From Auxenochlorella pyrenoidosa (lineage: Eukaryota > Chlorophyta > Trebouxiophyceae > Chlorellales > Chlorellaceae), in assembly GCA_001430745.1 (NCBI GenBank), contig KQ482003.1:303894-332793 (forward strand): a stretch of DNA of 28,900 bases. The letters run 5' to 3'. The position numbers and the translations under genes are program-made. Positions 1-9,830 of this stretch are shown here, one piece after another. The stretch's first letter is position 1. Every line of letters starts with the position of its first letter. The notes under the pieces were generated by a model. The model did no database searches, was not told the DNA's origin, and was given only the letters and a program-made list of their open reading frames with translations.

Positions 1-1020
1 ACCCCGCGCGTGCAGGAGTTTATGGAGGCGGTGGATGCGGGGGACATCCCCCAGCACTGCTCCACCTGCGGCGGCCTGCACTTCATGCGCCACACAGACC
101 GGCCCATGGCGGCGGCGCGCACGTGCGACGAGTGCGGCACGCGGCACGCGGTGCGCGAGAACGAGGTGTGGTTTGAGTCGGAGAGCGCAGGTGCGCGGGG
201 ACGGGGGAGCCAGCTGCTGGGTGCGACGGGGGCGTGCAGGGTAGCAGGCGGCAGCAAGTACCTGCGTGCGACACCCTGCCAATGCATGCATATTTTGCAA
301 CGGCGCCTGCGGAACCACTCAACCTCCTGTGCAGGCTTCATGCGCCGCTCGATCCGCATGTTTGCCTGCTACAAGGGAGCCGTGTACGACATGAGGTGGG
401 CTGGGAGGCGGCCTCGAGGAGGAAGCAGGGGAGCATTTGCGTGTCGGTTGTTTACATGTTGGGCATTGTTCTAGCGGGTGCCACTGTTGCAGCTTTGCCT
501 GCATCCCTGGGGGTTGGTGCCTGCCAGCCAGCCATGCGCCTGCATTGTTGGCCATGGGCCCGCCACTCACGTCCTTTTCTGGCGGCTGCACCGCCTGCCC
601 GCGTGTGCAGCGAGTCGGCTGCATGTGAGGGCACGCTGCAGCTGATTCACGAGCGCCGCTTCCCGCTCAACAAGCACGTCAACTTCTTCAAGTGAGCCCT
701 AAGGGGGGCTTGGCAACCTGCAAGCGCCGGGGCGCCTCCAGCGTCCACATGGAATGGCCCCTGGACCTCTGGTCCCTCTCAAGATGCGTGCCTCGAGCTC
801 CTGGGTCGAAGCTTACAGCTCCCCGCCCTGTCCACGCTTCCCCTCATGCACAAGCAGGGGCTTTGGCCTCTCCACTGGCGGCAGCGGGCGTGGCGGCGGA
901 GGCGCGGGCGCCAGCAAGAAGGGCAAGCAGGCACAGGCGCAGGCACAGGCGCGCAACCCGCCGCCGCGCCAGCAGGGCCCGCGCGGCAGCAGCAGCAAGA
1001 AGAAGAAGGGGCGGCGATAA
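1..1020 (+). CDS. J-domain co-chaperone with Jiv90 domain (DNAJC14-like), 3' part only
   Basis: The gene is cut by the left window edge, so the J domain itself would lie outside. Visible exons are about 16-190 (an acceptor-like cag ends at 15), 335-395, 611-691 and 858-1020; all joins keep frame and the stop is TAA. The first part carries a zinc-ribbon pattern (CSTCGG, then TDRP, then CDECGTRH), followed by FACYKGAVYDM and an HERRFPLNKHVNFF segment. This order matches the Jiv90 domain (cleavage-inducing chaperone) found after the J domain in DNAJC14-like and plant DnaJ proteins, where the metal-binding half precedes a VYD(I/V)TEW motif. The tail is low-complexity: Gly-rich, then QAQAQAQA, then a basic KKKKGRR end. 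The family is Hsp70 co-chaperones, often at the ER membrane. The domain call is by motif recall, and the second half is weaker than the first. Confidence 0.72.
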
Positions 1021-1280
1021 CGTGAGCAGGCACCGCCCTTGTCAGGCGGCTGGCAGGCACCCGCTTGCCTGGCCAAGGCAGTTCGTGTTAGTCTCCATTA
1101 GGACATTGCGATTTTCAGACGAGCACCAGTATTGCACAGCAATAAACAGAGATAAATAGATACAGCAATGTACAGCAGTGAGCAAGCGCTGGAGGCATTG
1201 TTGCACAGGGCATGGCCCGCGAAAACCCAGCAGGCCTAGCATATCGGGTTTCCCTCTCCGCCACCTCCATTGCCATGATG
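1021..1280. other. Convergent intergenic region between the Jiv90 and GNAT genes
   Basis: The 260 bp hold the 3' ends of two converging genes. The sequence around 1085-1200 is AT-richer than the flanks, as expected for 3' UTRs. An AATAAA lies at 1141-1146 on the plus strand, about 120 bp after the Jiv90 stop. No TGTAA is seen on either strand. No ORF of interest is present. Confidence 0.5.
1141..1146 (+). terminator. Possible polyadenylation signal (AATAAA) of the Jiv90 gene
   Basis: An AATAAA hexamer lies about 120 bp after the stop codon, in a locally AT-rich stretch. Green algae mostly use TGTAA, and none is present here, so this is only a candidate. Confidence 0.3.
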
Positions 1281-2626
1281 CTACCCGCTCAGTCGGTCAG
1301 CAGCGGAAGCAGGCAGCCTGAGGTGGACCGCCATGCCCTCCAGCGGCAGTCCCGCCCGGCAGCTGACGCCCTCTGCCGATAGCGTCATGACAGTACTGTT
1401 CTCGGTGTCCCGCCCAAAGCTGCAGGGCAATGCAGGTGTTTCTGTGAGGGGCGTGTCAGCTGGCAGAGGGGTGTACACACTGTGCATGCAGCTGCAGTCC
1501 ACCGGTCTGGGGACGAAGGTGCGGTCCATAGCAGCAGCCAGGCAGCTGCAAGCCGGTGAGGAGTGCAAGCCAGGGGGGCTCTCGCCCAAGGCAGACGCCG
1601 CAGCACTGGCACCCTGCAGCAGGAGCCCACCTGCAGGCCGAGAAGAAGCCGCGGCAGCTGTCAGGGGCCAGCAGGCCCACGTCGATGATGCCCAGCATGT
1701 CCAGCTGCACCCGGGAGGAGGGCAGGTGCGGCGAGGTGCTTCCCAAAGCAAGGAGTCCAGAATTAGAGACAAGGTTGCAAGGGTCAGTGGCAGCAGGACA
1801 GGAGTCCCTGGCACATCAGCAAGCGCTGAAACAGCCATGAGGCAGCTGACAGCGCAGTACAGCCCGGCAACCACCTCGGCCGCAGGCCCAGCACACCCAG
1901 CCCGGCCTGCCTGCCGTGTGAGGCGGTCCAGCAGCTGGCGGCCCAGACCGAGGCCCTGCAGCTCCGGCAGCACAGCCACGTCGTGCACTGCACGCAGGCG
2001 GGTTCGGCAACGAGGGCACCGCCTTGCGTCAAGAGAGCGCACACGGAAACATGCCGGGGCATGGCTGGACTGAAACAGCCACGGCACGCTGCCTGCCCTG
2101 CACGTGGGCGCTCTGGCGCACCGGTGGCCACCAGCGTTGCGTCGCCTACAGCCCGGGCAAAGCCCACAAGCACGCGGCGGGTGCGCCGCGGTCGCGACCA
2201 GCCGCCAGCAAGCCGCTCCCGCTGCCGAGCCTGCTGCTGTTGGCTAGGCTCCGGCGCTGATGCAAGGCCGCGGGCTGCCAGGTGCTGATGCTGCGGCAGG
2301 TGCTGCTCCTCAGCAAATGCGGCCACGCACACCAGGCTGCGGCGCATCGCGCCACCCAGCCGTGCCGGGTCAACCAGCTGCCTTCTGCTGCCGGCACCGC
2401 TGGCGCTGCTGCTGCCTTCAGAGCCGCTGCTGGTGCTGCCGTGCCCATGGGCGCTGCTGCATCCGCCGGGCGCCGCTGTCTGCTGACCCTCGACGTGGAA
2501 GCTCTGCCCGGGTGCAAAGCAGGCCACCTGGGAGAGCAGGTCGGCCAGCTCTGCCGCATCCATCTGGCTGCGGTCGTAGCTGCACAAAAAAATCACAGTT
2601 GCACCCGGGATGAGTAAGGTTGGCAT
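1281..2626 (-). CDS. GNAT-family N-acetyltransferase
   Basis: Reading down the minus strand, the exons are 2626-2122, 1987-1875, 1704-1631 and 1419-1281. They join in frame to 276 aa and all introns are GT-AG. Acetyl-CoA-dependent acetyltransferase activity is inferred from the GNAT fold. VLVGFARAVGDATL (end of exon 1) is the beta2-beta3 strand pair. VHDVAVLPELQGLGLG (residues 169-184) contains the Q-x-x-G-x-G acetyl-CoA pyrophosphate loop (Q179, G182, G184). IIDVGLLAPDSCRGFF and FGRDTENSTVMTL complete the C-terminal half, as in the small plastid/algal GNAT group. A long Ser/Gly/Gln-rich insert sits in exon 1 (about residues 35-130). The ATG at 2626 is the first that reads into the domain. 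The peptide before YDRSQMD could instead be the end of an upstream intron, because a T-rich tract ending in GCAG precedes it. The substrate cannot be told. Confidence 0.82.
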
Positions 2627-2716
2627 GAGGGCGTGGTATGCTACAAGGCTTGCAACAACTGCACCCGACCGGTGCCAGGCTCGGCGCTACCGCCGCCGCT
2701 AGCTCCCACCTCCAGC

Positions 2717-2761
2717 TTATGCGTGGCAGCCTCGCCAGCCGCTCCAAGTCAGCCCCAGCAT
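2717..2761 (-). other. Upstream ORF in the GNAT leader
   Basis: A 14-codon ORF (M-L-G-L-T-W... stop) starts at the only ATG between the TATA box and the GNAT start codon on the minus strand. If the leader is unspliced, ribosomes would meet it first. It has no GT before its stop, so it cannot be a first coding exon. Confidence 0.35.
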
Positions 2762-2843
2762 GCAACGTTGCTGTTGAGGGGGCGTGCAGGCTGCTATTGC
2801 TCACGATACTTCGCCGTCTCAGGGCCAGTCGGCCCGCTGGCGC

Positions 2844-2850
2844 TATATAT
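2844..2850 (-). promoter_or_regulatory. TATA box candidate (TATATAT)
   Basis: A TATATAT run stands out in GC-rich surroundings about 220 bp upstream of the GNAT start codon. That would give a leader of roughly 190 nt. It is nearly symmetric, so the strand is assigned by distance: the PDI-like gene starts 450 bp the other way. Confidence 0.45.
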
Positions 2851-3012
2851 GAAACAGCTACTGTCGTCATTGGCACACTGGCACGTTACCAAGTGCGAGC
2901 AGAAGCAAAGGCCGCAATGCAGCCGACCGAGCCGACCAAGTTGTTGTAGCAAGGGTTCATGCCGCGCTTGTCGCGAAAGGAAAAGCATTTTTCCCAGTCT
3001 GATCACTCTCGT

Positions 3013-3023
3013 GGCGCCAAAAA
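3013..3023. promoter_or_regulatory. E2F/DP binding-site candidate
   Basis: GGCGCCAAAAA read on the plus strand is a match to the E2F consensus TTTSSCGC on the other strand. It lies between divergent genes, 277 bp before the PDI-like start. E2F sites mark cell-cycle genes in plants and algae. A single match in GC-rich DNA is weak evidence. Confidence 0.3.
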
Positions 3024-3299
3024 CACGGCCATTGTTTACACAGGTGCACAGGGACCGCTGGACCGCTCTTCGAACTCCTCCCTCGCTCTCATCTCTGCCA
3101 GGCTCCCGTGTCGAGCACCTGGCACTGTGTGGACACTGCTGCGATTTGTCGGCGATCTCGGAACAGCAGCTTGCAGCTGCCGCCGCTGCTGCCGCTGGCC
3201 GCGCCACCGCCTGTCGATCTGCTCGCTCGCCTAGCAGACGCACAAGCTGCTATCCTCGTGACGCTCCCCCTTCCTGTCACGGTGCAGATTGCAGTGACC

Positions 3300-4290
3300 A
3301 TGCGTGCCGCCTACCTGCTGCTCGCGCTGGCAGCAGCGGCGCCCTTGCTGCCGGGCGTTGCCGCCCAGCGGCGCCGCGTGCTGACGGACGACAACTTTGA
3401 GCACACCACCCAGGCGGCCACTGGGCAGACCACCGGCGTGTGGTTCGTGTCCTTCTGCTCGCCCAGCGCACGTGCCTGCAAGGAGCTGGCGGGCCCCTGG
3501 GAGGAGCTGGGGCGGGAGCTGCTGCAGGCGCAGCCGCCTGCCTTCCTGTCTGTGGTGGACCCGCACGCCTCGCCCGCTCTGGCCAAGCGCTTTGGCATCG
3601 CCACGCTCCCCACGCTGCTGCTCTTTCGCGATCGCAAGGCAAGGCGGGTGCAGGCGTTGGAATGGCCGGGCTCTGCTGACCGCCCCTCGGTACCTTGGCT
3701 GCTGTGCTGACCACGCTTGGGAGGGCTTGCTGTGGGCTCCCTCCCTCCTCCAGATGCATGCTATCGCTGCTGGCACTGCGCCTCATGCGTCTGTCATAGC
3801 CACCAAGCCCCTCCCTGAGCGCAGATGTACCGCTTTGATGCGAAGGTGCTGACGCCTGGCGCCGACGCCAAGGCCCTGCTGCGCGCCTTTGTGGAGGGGG
3901 GCTTCGCGGGCGTGGCCGCCCAGGAGGTGCCGCCGCCGCCGTCGCCCCTGGACTGGCTGGTGCGGGGGGCCCAGGCCAAGGTGGCAGAGGTGCAGCGCGC
4001 GCTGGAGGCGCAGGTGCGGGCGGCGCCGAGGTGTCGACACCCTCACGTGCCTGCGGGACCGCCTCGCCTCTCTGTGCTTGTATCCAGCTGGTGGCGCCTG
4101 CCAGCTAGTCCAGTGGGATTTGGTTGCGTGTCTGGCACTTTCTCATGCCAGACTCTGGCCGTGCTCCAACCCCTCGCAGGACGTGCCTGCGCTTGCGCGG
4201 GCGCTGATGCCCCTGCTGTTGGTCTGCCTGGTGGCGATTCTGCTGCTGCTGGCATCCTCCATGAGCCAGCGCAAGGCGAAGCGAGAGTAG
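3300..4290 (+). CDS. Membrane-anchored PDI/thioredoxin-like protein lacking a CxxC active site
   Basis: Exons 3300-3647, 3825-4013 and 4180-4290 join in frame to 215 aa. A signal peptide (residues 1-22, MRAAYLLLAL...) is followed by a thioredoxin fold: VLTDDNFEH, then WFVSFCSPSARACKEL, then GIATLPTLLLF with the cis-proline at about 104. The place of the PDI motif APWCGHCK reads SPSARACK, so the first catalytic Cys is Ala57 and only Cys60 remains; an extra Cys is at 53. A linker with PPPPSPLDW leads to a transmembrane helix at about 187-206. The tail KAKRE fits the KxKxx ER-retrieval signal. The protein is therefore probably a type I ER membrane protein with the thioredoxin domain in the lumen, resembling TMX-like proteins. 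With one Cys it cannot act as a normal dithiol oxidoreductase; a chaperone or mixed-disulfide holding role is an inference. Confidence 0.8.
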
Positions 4291-4860
4291 CTTAACGAGC
4301 CGGAACAGGAATGGGGTTGCATGCATCTCCATGCGCGGCAAGGCAAGGCTCGTTCGGCATGGCACCCTGCACACATGTCCACCATGCACCGTTGCCGACT
4401 TTTTGAGTTGCGTCCCCCCAGTTTTCTAGCATGCCACTTGCTTAGAACCCTTACAAAAGGCGCCTAAAGTCCTGGAGAGCGGAAGGCACTGCGTGTGGCG
4501 CAGCTCCGCACTGTGAACAGGCTCGCCCACGCTGCATTGAAATTGCGATCACGTAGCAAGGAGAGACACCAGGTCGGTGCTCGATATGCAGTCGGGCCGC
4601 TGTCCAACGTGTTGGACATTGAGCGCTGCCCCGTTTCCCCCAGCTTTCAGGCTAGGAAAGGCAAATCGATCAAGGGCGTGAGCTCGCCCTGTGCTCCTCG
4701 ACTGCTTGCTTCCCCTTCGCTGCCGCCGCCGCGCCTTGCAACGAGAGCGCACCTCACCTCCTGGGGCCTCCCTAGTGCCTTACCCTTTGCTGGTCACTTG
4801 TTGACATCATGGCTGTGCCCCTGCTCACTTGATCATGGCTACCTAGCAGTGGGCACCGCG
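4291..4860. other. Intergenic region before the 4861 gene
   Basis: The 570 bp contain the 3' UTR of the PDI-like gene and the leader of the next gene on the same strand. No TGTAA is seen on the plus strand. The frame of the downstream gene stays open upstream to about 4495 but has no ATG in that stretch. Two tiny upstream ORFs sit just before the start codon and are listed separately. Confidence 0.5.
4809..4846 (+). promoter_or_regulatory. Two consecutive minimal upstream ORFs
   Basis: ATGGCTGTGCCCCTGCTCAC followed by TGA (4809-4832) encodes seven residues. ATGGCTACCTAG (4835-4846) encodes three. They are separated by 2 bp, and the second ends 14 bp before the main ATG at 4861. If they are in the mature leader they would reduce or regulate translation of the downstream gene. 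Confidence 0.4.
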
Positions 4861-6540
4861 ATGGGCAACGGCGAGGTGGCGGCTGGTGCCGTGCTGGTGG
4901 CGGTGCTGGCCGCAATCGGGTGGAGCTACCTGGCCTCGCTCTGGGCCTCCTTCCTGGAGACCTGCCTCCCCCTGCTCTTCGTCGCCCTGGCGCTAGCCGC
5001 AGCCAGCGGCTGGGGTTTTCTGGGGTCGAATGGCGACGGCGGCCTGGGCGGCAGCGGCACTGCGGGGGGGCGTCACGCGCCGCCAGGCAGAGGCTGGCAC
5101 ATGCCAGGGCTGCCGCCAGCACCGCCAGCACCAGCACAGCAGCCCGGGGGGCCGGAGGGTCACAATGATGCCGCGCGGGAGCAGCAGAAGCAACCGCCTA
5201 GTCAGGGGCAGGAGCAGCAGCTGAGGCGCAGCAGCCGCAACAGCAGCGCCCTGGAGCCAGTGCCGCAGGCAGCAGGGCAGGTACTTGAGCTTGCCCGCGT
5301 CAAGAGCAGTGGCGGGGCCGGCAGCCGGCACGTAGTCACCATCTCCCCAGGAGACAGCAGCAAGAGCACCAGCTCTCAAGCGCTCGTGCCGCAGGGTGAC
5401 GACAGCCGCGCGCTGGTGATGTCAGCAGGCGAGTCTGTATTGGTGGCCCCACTGTCCATTTGTAACTGCAGCACTTTCTCCCTCTGGTCCTGCCTTGCCG
5501 CGCTTCAATGACAGTGCCACCGGAGCTGCGTTGCGCCACCGCTCCTGGCCGCCCCAGCTCAGCAGCCCCCGCCCACACATGCCCTCAAACCCTGACCCGC
5601 AGTCGCCAGCTTCAGCTGCCCCAAGCCGCTTGGTTGCGGCTTCCGCCACGGCTGCCCCGACGCTGGGCGCTGCTGGATGTCCTGCGATAGGCACCTCCGC
5701 CACCCGGCCCCTCCCGACGGCAGGTGATGCGGGTACCCCGGGGCACCAGGGCCAGGCGTGAGATGTCGAGCTGTCATCATGGGGCCCAGCCCTCAAGCTC
5801 TCTGCTTCTCCCCTGCCCGCGCAGCGTGTGGCGCGAGGCTGTGCCCACCGACCAGCCTTTTGCCGGCTCGCACCGCCTGCTGCTGTCCTGGGGCGGGCGG
5901 GTGCTGGATGCGACAGAGCTGGGGCAGTGCAGGGGGTGGGACAGGCAGATCACAGACATTGTGAGCGGGCCCATGTGGGGGAGGGTGGCACGCATGCAGT
6001 GCTCGCAGGGGCAGTGTCGCCCGGGTGGAGTGGGTGGCTGTCAGAGGTGAGGCTTAGTGCTGCAGGCAGATGCATTCCATTGGGAGCGCAAGGGGCGGGG
6101 CTGCTGCGCCAAGGGCGTTCTTCTGCGCTACCACTCGCAGTCAACCGCGCTGCTGGACAGCGGGACGCGTGTCGCGGGCATGTGCAGCCAGAGCCACCGC
6201 TTCCCGCGCCTTGAGGTGGGCTGCTGGCTGCTGGCCTTGCTGGGTTGGGCAGCGACGCGAGCAGGAGCATGCCTCCTCCACGCAGCATGCATCCCTTTCC
6301 AGGCCTGCCTTTCCTGCCCTGCTGCATCGCTGGCCTTAGCATGGCACTTGTTGTCCACCTCGCTCACTCTGCCTTCCTTTTGGCATGCAGAAGTTTGCCG
6401 AGCTGTCAACGATGGATCCGCGTGCTGCCGCTCGCGGCCGGCGTTTGTGGGGCATGTTTGAGCGCTGGCTGGCCCGCAAGCAGAGGGGCAGTGCTGCGCA
6501 GCTAGCTGCCATAGCCGGTGCGCCTGCAGAGCCCAGCTGA
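4861..6540 (+). CDS. Unrecognised membrane protein with conserved-looking C-terminal region
   Basis: My model is 4861-5395, 5472-5757, 5825-5960, 6066-6215 and 6391-6540, giving 418 aa. The last three exons join cleanly; the first intron (5396-5471) is chosen by frame and is the least sure. Residues 7-26 and 34-53 are two hydrophobic helices. They are followed by a long low-complexity stretch rich in Gly, Pro, Gln and Ser (about 55-270). From about 273 the composition becomes protein-like: VWREAVPTDQPFAGSHRLLL, then WGGRVLDATELG, DAFHWERKGRGCCAKG, LLRYHSQSTALLDSGT and a basic end (LWGMFERWLARKQRG). I do not recognise the family. The layout suggests an N-terminal membrane hairpin, a disordered linker and a folded cytosolic domain. 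ATG 4861 is the first in frame. Confidence 0.6.
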
Positions 6541-7117
6541 GCACGGCCTGAGAAGGCGCCTTAGCGCAACATGCTGCCCAGCAGGGTGCGGGTTTGCATG
6601 TACCGACGAGCCTCTGGAGACACATTGTGTCTTCTCTGCTGTGCTTGCTTTGCCCTTTGCTGTCCGAGCCATTTTCTCATTCTGTGCTCCCCGGCCCGGT
6701 GGACAAACTTTTCTACTTGTGTTTCATGTGTGGTGTTTGCAAGCGTCAGCACCTGCTTTCACGGGAAGTGCTACAGGATCGCACGAAATTTGCTGACGAG
6801 GAGCGCCACAGAAGTGCATGCGGGGCAGAACAGGTAAATGATGGCATGCCAACCTCGGATGATGATTGCACACATGGGGCCAGCAGGTGGCACAGAGGAG
6901 AGCAGAAGAAGGAGGCGCAACGTTGAAAATCGGGATGCGGGTGCATGAAAGGGTCAAAAGGCGGTGATGATCACATGTGCACACAGGTGCTTTGGTTGGA
7001 AGTTGTGCGTCAATATTGGGGCTGAGGCCAGCCCAAACAGTGCTTGTGCAAGTGAGATGCCCACGGACTGGCCTGGCCCTGCCCTGCCCGGACAGCCCCA
7101 AGCCAGCCACCGCGGAA
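6541..7117. other. Convergent intergenic region (577 bp)
   Basis: This lies between the stop codons of the 4861 gene (+) and the F-box/LRR/ankyrin gene (-). It is AT-richer than the coding DNA, as expected of 3' UTRs. I see no TGTAA on the plus strand and no TTACA on the plus strand, so neither gene shows the usual algal poly(A) signal. No gene is supported. Confidence 0.45.
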
Positions 7118-9830
7118 TCACTGCCCATGAGACGCCCCTCCCCCGCTGCCCTTGCGCTGCTGCAGGCGGCGCCCCACCCAGCGCTGTGGCGGGTGCTGCT
7201 GGCGGTGGTCGTTCTGCCGTGGCCGCTCGGCAGTGGGCTGCGTGCCGCGCTGGCGTGCCTGCTCGCGGCGCAGGGCCGCGGCATGCACCACGCCGGCGTC
7301 GGCCAGCACGCGCAGCGCGGAGCCGTTGTTGTTGCGCTTGGCAATGTCGGCGGGCAGGCGGCCGTCGGCGTCGGCGGCCAGCAGGGGGGCGGTGCCTCCG
7401 GCGTCGACCAGCGAGCGCAGCAGGGAGGGGCAGGCCTTGCGGGCAGCAAGGTGCAGGCAGTTCTGGCCGCCCCGGGTGGCCTGCTGCACCAGCACGGGCG
7501 CCTCCTGGCCCGCCGCCTGCAGCAGCTGCAGCACAATCGAGGTGCGCCCCCCCACGGCGGCGGCCATCAGCGGCGTCCTACAAAGGGGCACGAGAAAGGG
7601 CAGGAGCGCTCAGTGCCACATGCAGGGCAGGGCGTTGGTGCGACGCGCTCCTTGCCATGCCACGTCCCGCCACCGCCATGCCGTCCCTGCCCAGCCAGCC
7701 CTCCCGCCGCACCAGCCGTCGTGCCCGTACAGGCGCTGCGACTGCCAGGAGATGCCGGCGGCCTGGCAGTGCTGGATGAGAAGCTCCACGCAGCGCTCGT
7801 GTCCCTTGAGGGCTGAGATGTACAGCGGCTGCATGGGGCCAGGCGGGGGTGGTGGCAACCCGTTGGTAAGCACAGGACGACAGCTGCTGCCATGTTGCCA
7901 GTGTTCAGGTGGGTATCGGGCACGACCGCCCAATTTTGGCGCCTGGGCTGACAAGGGGGTCCCTTGCCCAGGCCGCAGGCAGGGGCAGCCCAGCTCACCG
8001 TCTCGTCGGCGGCATTGCGCACGTTGATGGCTGCATTGGCGCCCAGCAGGGCCTCCACCGACCGGTCCCTGCCGGCCTCGCAGGCCAGGAAGAGGGGGGT
8101 GGCGCCCGAGCGGTCGCGCGCGTCCACCACCGCGCCCAGGCGCAGCAGAGCCTGCACCCGGGAGGCGTCGCCCTCCTCCGCGGCCGCATGCAGCGGCGTA
8201 GCCCGGCCAGCGGACGAGCAGTTGACGGCGGCGGCCAGGAAGGTCGCGGCGTCGCTGGGCGTCAGGCTCTCAGCCCCCCTGGCGTTGGCGGCTGCCACGC
8301 TGCGCTGCCACTCCACCGCCTCGCTCACCGAGGCCGGGCTGCACAGGTCCCAAACCTGGACGGGCGCAGAACGGCCTGCCAGCAGCACCGGCTGCAGGGG
8401 GAGCGGGCAAGCGCAGGATGTCAGGCGGTGCGGTGCAGTTGCAGGCGGCTGAAAGCAGCACAAGCAGCCACACTGGCATGGCAAGCAACACGTGCGTGAC
8501 AAAAGCCATGAGGTCGGCGGCCATCCTGCACCCGTCGATGCCTACCTCGCTGGCAAACAGGTGCTGCATCGCCGGCACCAGCCCCGGCAAGGCAAACGTC
8601 AGCTCCAGCACTCGCAGCGCGGGCAGGCGAGCCACCGCCGCCGCCAGGCACGCTGCCAACCGCGCCAGGTAAGAAGCGTAGCTTCCACCCACGCCGCCAC
8701 CTGGCATGCAGCCCCGCACTGCGGCACGGGCGGCCTCAGCAAACTGCGCAACGTCCAGGCCACCGGCGCAGGCGGTGGCGCCTCCACCACCGCCGCTGCT
8801 GGCATCGACGCTGCTGTCATCAGTCTGCCCGCCAGTGCCTCCGCCACCGGCAGCAGGCTCCTCCACCACCAGGCTGCAGCCGCCCAGCAGCAGCACCTCG
8901 AGCAGGGGGCAGGAGGCAGCAATCGCGGCCAGCACCTCTGGACCCAGTTTGGCGCAGTTGTGGAGTGCCAGGACGCGCAGCCGGCCTGGCAGGGGCGCGC
9001 AGTGCTCGGGCCAGCTTGCCAGGGACAGGTGGCTGAGCGCGGCAGCCGCCAGCCGGGCTCCAGGGGCAGCGGCTGCACCCAGCACGTCGGACAGCGCGCT
9101 GGCTGTCAGCTGAAAGCAGCGCTGCAGGGTGATCGACCGCAGCCGGCGGCCGGAGTGGAGCAGTGCGGAGCAGCCCGCAGGCGTCAGCTTCTTGCAGCCG
9201 CTGAGCTGCAGTGCTGCGAGCGCGGACATGCGGGCTGCAGGCAGCACATCTTTATCCTCAAGGGGGGAGCCCCGCAAGTCCAGCTCTGCCATTCCTGCAC
9301 CAAAAACGTAGAGGCAGGAGAGGCAGGCTTTCGTCGAGAGACGTGCGACAAGCTGACAATCTGTGCTGCCAAGAGCACAACCCTGCCTCGAAGCAGTGCG
9401 GCTGAACCGTCGAAACACACCTGACCAGGAAGCGATGAGCGCCTGCAGCATGCGGCGTGCCGCAGCCTGCTCCTCCCGGGCAGTGGCTGCGGGCGGGGTG
9501 CGCACTGCTAGGCGGAGCGGTGCCAAGCGGCAGACCGCAAGGCAGCGCCGGCTGGTGGCGGCAAAGGAAGCCACATCCCGTGGCTCTTCCAGGCCCAGCG
9601 AGACCACCAGTGCCAGCACCTGCACCAAAGGCATTCCGATGAACTTGCCTCTCATGTGGCAGTGGCTTGTGGCAGGCAGCGGCGGCACTGGCGGCCCTGG
9701 CGGCAGCAACAGACGCAGCCCTGCTGCGCACCTCGTCGGGCAGGTCGACAAATCTTGTGCAGCAGGCCTCGGGCTCCGTATCTGGCTTTGTGCAAGAGGC
9801 TGGCAGCCCGCGGGTGGTCTGCTCCGCCAT
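7118..9830 (-). CDS. F-box / leucine-rich repeat / ankyrin-repeat fusion protein
   Basis: Minus-strand exons 9830-9732, 9619-9421, 9294-8546, 8391-7999, 7828-7731 and 7577-7118 join in frame to 665 aa; all introns are GT-AG. The F-box spans the first intron: FVDLPDE (27-33) continues as VLALVVSLGLEEPRDVASFA and TSRRCLAVCR. LRRs of the cysteine-containing AMN1/FBXL type follow at about 100-350 (LDLRGSPLEDKDVL, LQLSGCKKLTPAGC, LALHNCAKLGPEVL). They are interrupted by a Gly-rich loop after LLLGGCSLVVEEP. Residues about 385-610 hold ankyrin repeats (ATPLHAAAEEGD, GATPLFLACEAGRD, DETPLYISALKGHE, LTPLMAAAVGG, QNCLHLAARK). The known role of F-box proteins is to link a substrate to SKP1-CUL1 ubiquitin ligases, so here both repeat arrays could bind target. 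The tail (Gln/Arg-rich, after about 620) is disordered. The fusion is supported because the ankyrin exon is in phase with the LRR exon. Confidence 0.83.

Larger units (their letters stand above)
2627..3299. other. Divergent promoter region between the GNAT gene and the PDI-like gene
   Basis: The 673 bp lie between two head-to-head start codons. They hold a TATA-box match, an E2F-type site and a short upstream ORF on the minus strand, each listed separately. Two CCGAC cores occur close together near 2930-2940. No conserved protein is encoded here: the overlapping ORFs have no recognisable domain. Confidence 0.55.

Noticed and set aside
1871..1905. Alternative GNAT exon 2 donors (GG|GTGTGC and nearby)
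   Set aside because: They leave the wrong phase for the next exon. GAG|GTGGTT at 1875/1874 is the one that keeps the GIIDVGLLAPDSCRG frame.
6964..7816. Long plus-strand ORFs of 270-280 residues
   Set aside because: They lie opposite the ankyrin exons of the F-box gene and have shadow composition with no recognisable motif.
8492..9424. A 310-residue plus-strand ORF
   Set aside because: It is the complement of the LRR exon. The minus strand gives clear LRRs with matching splice sites.
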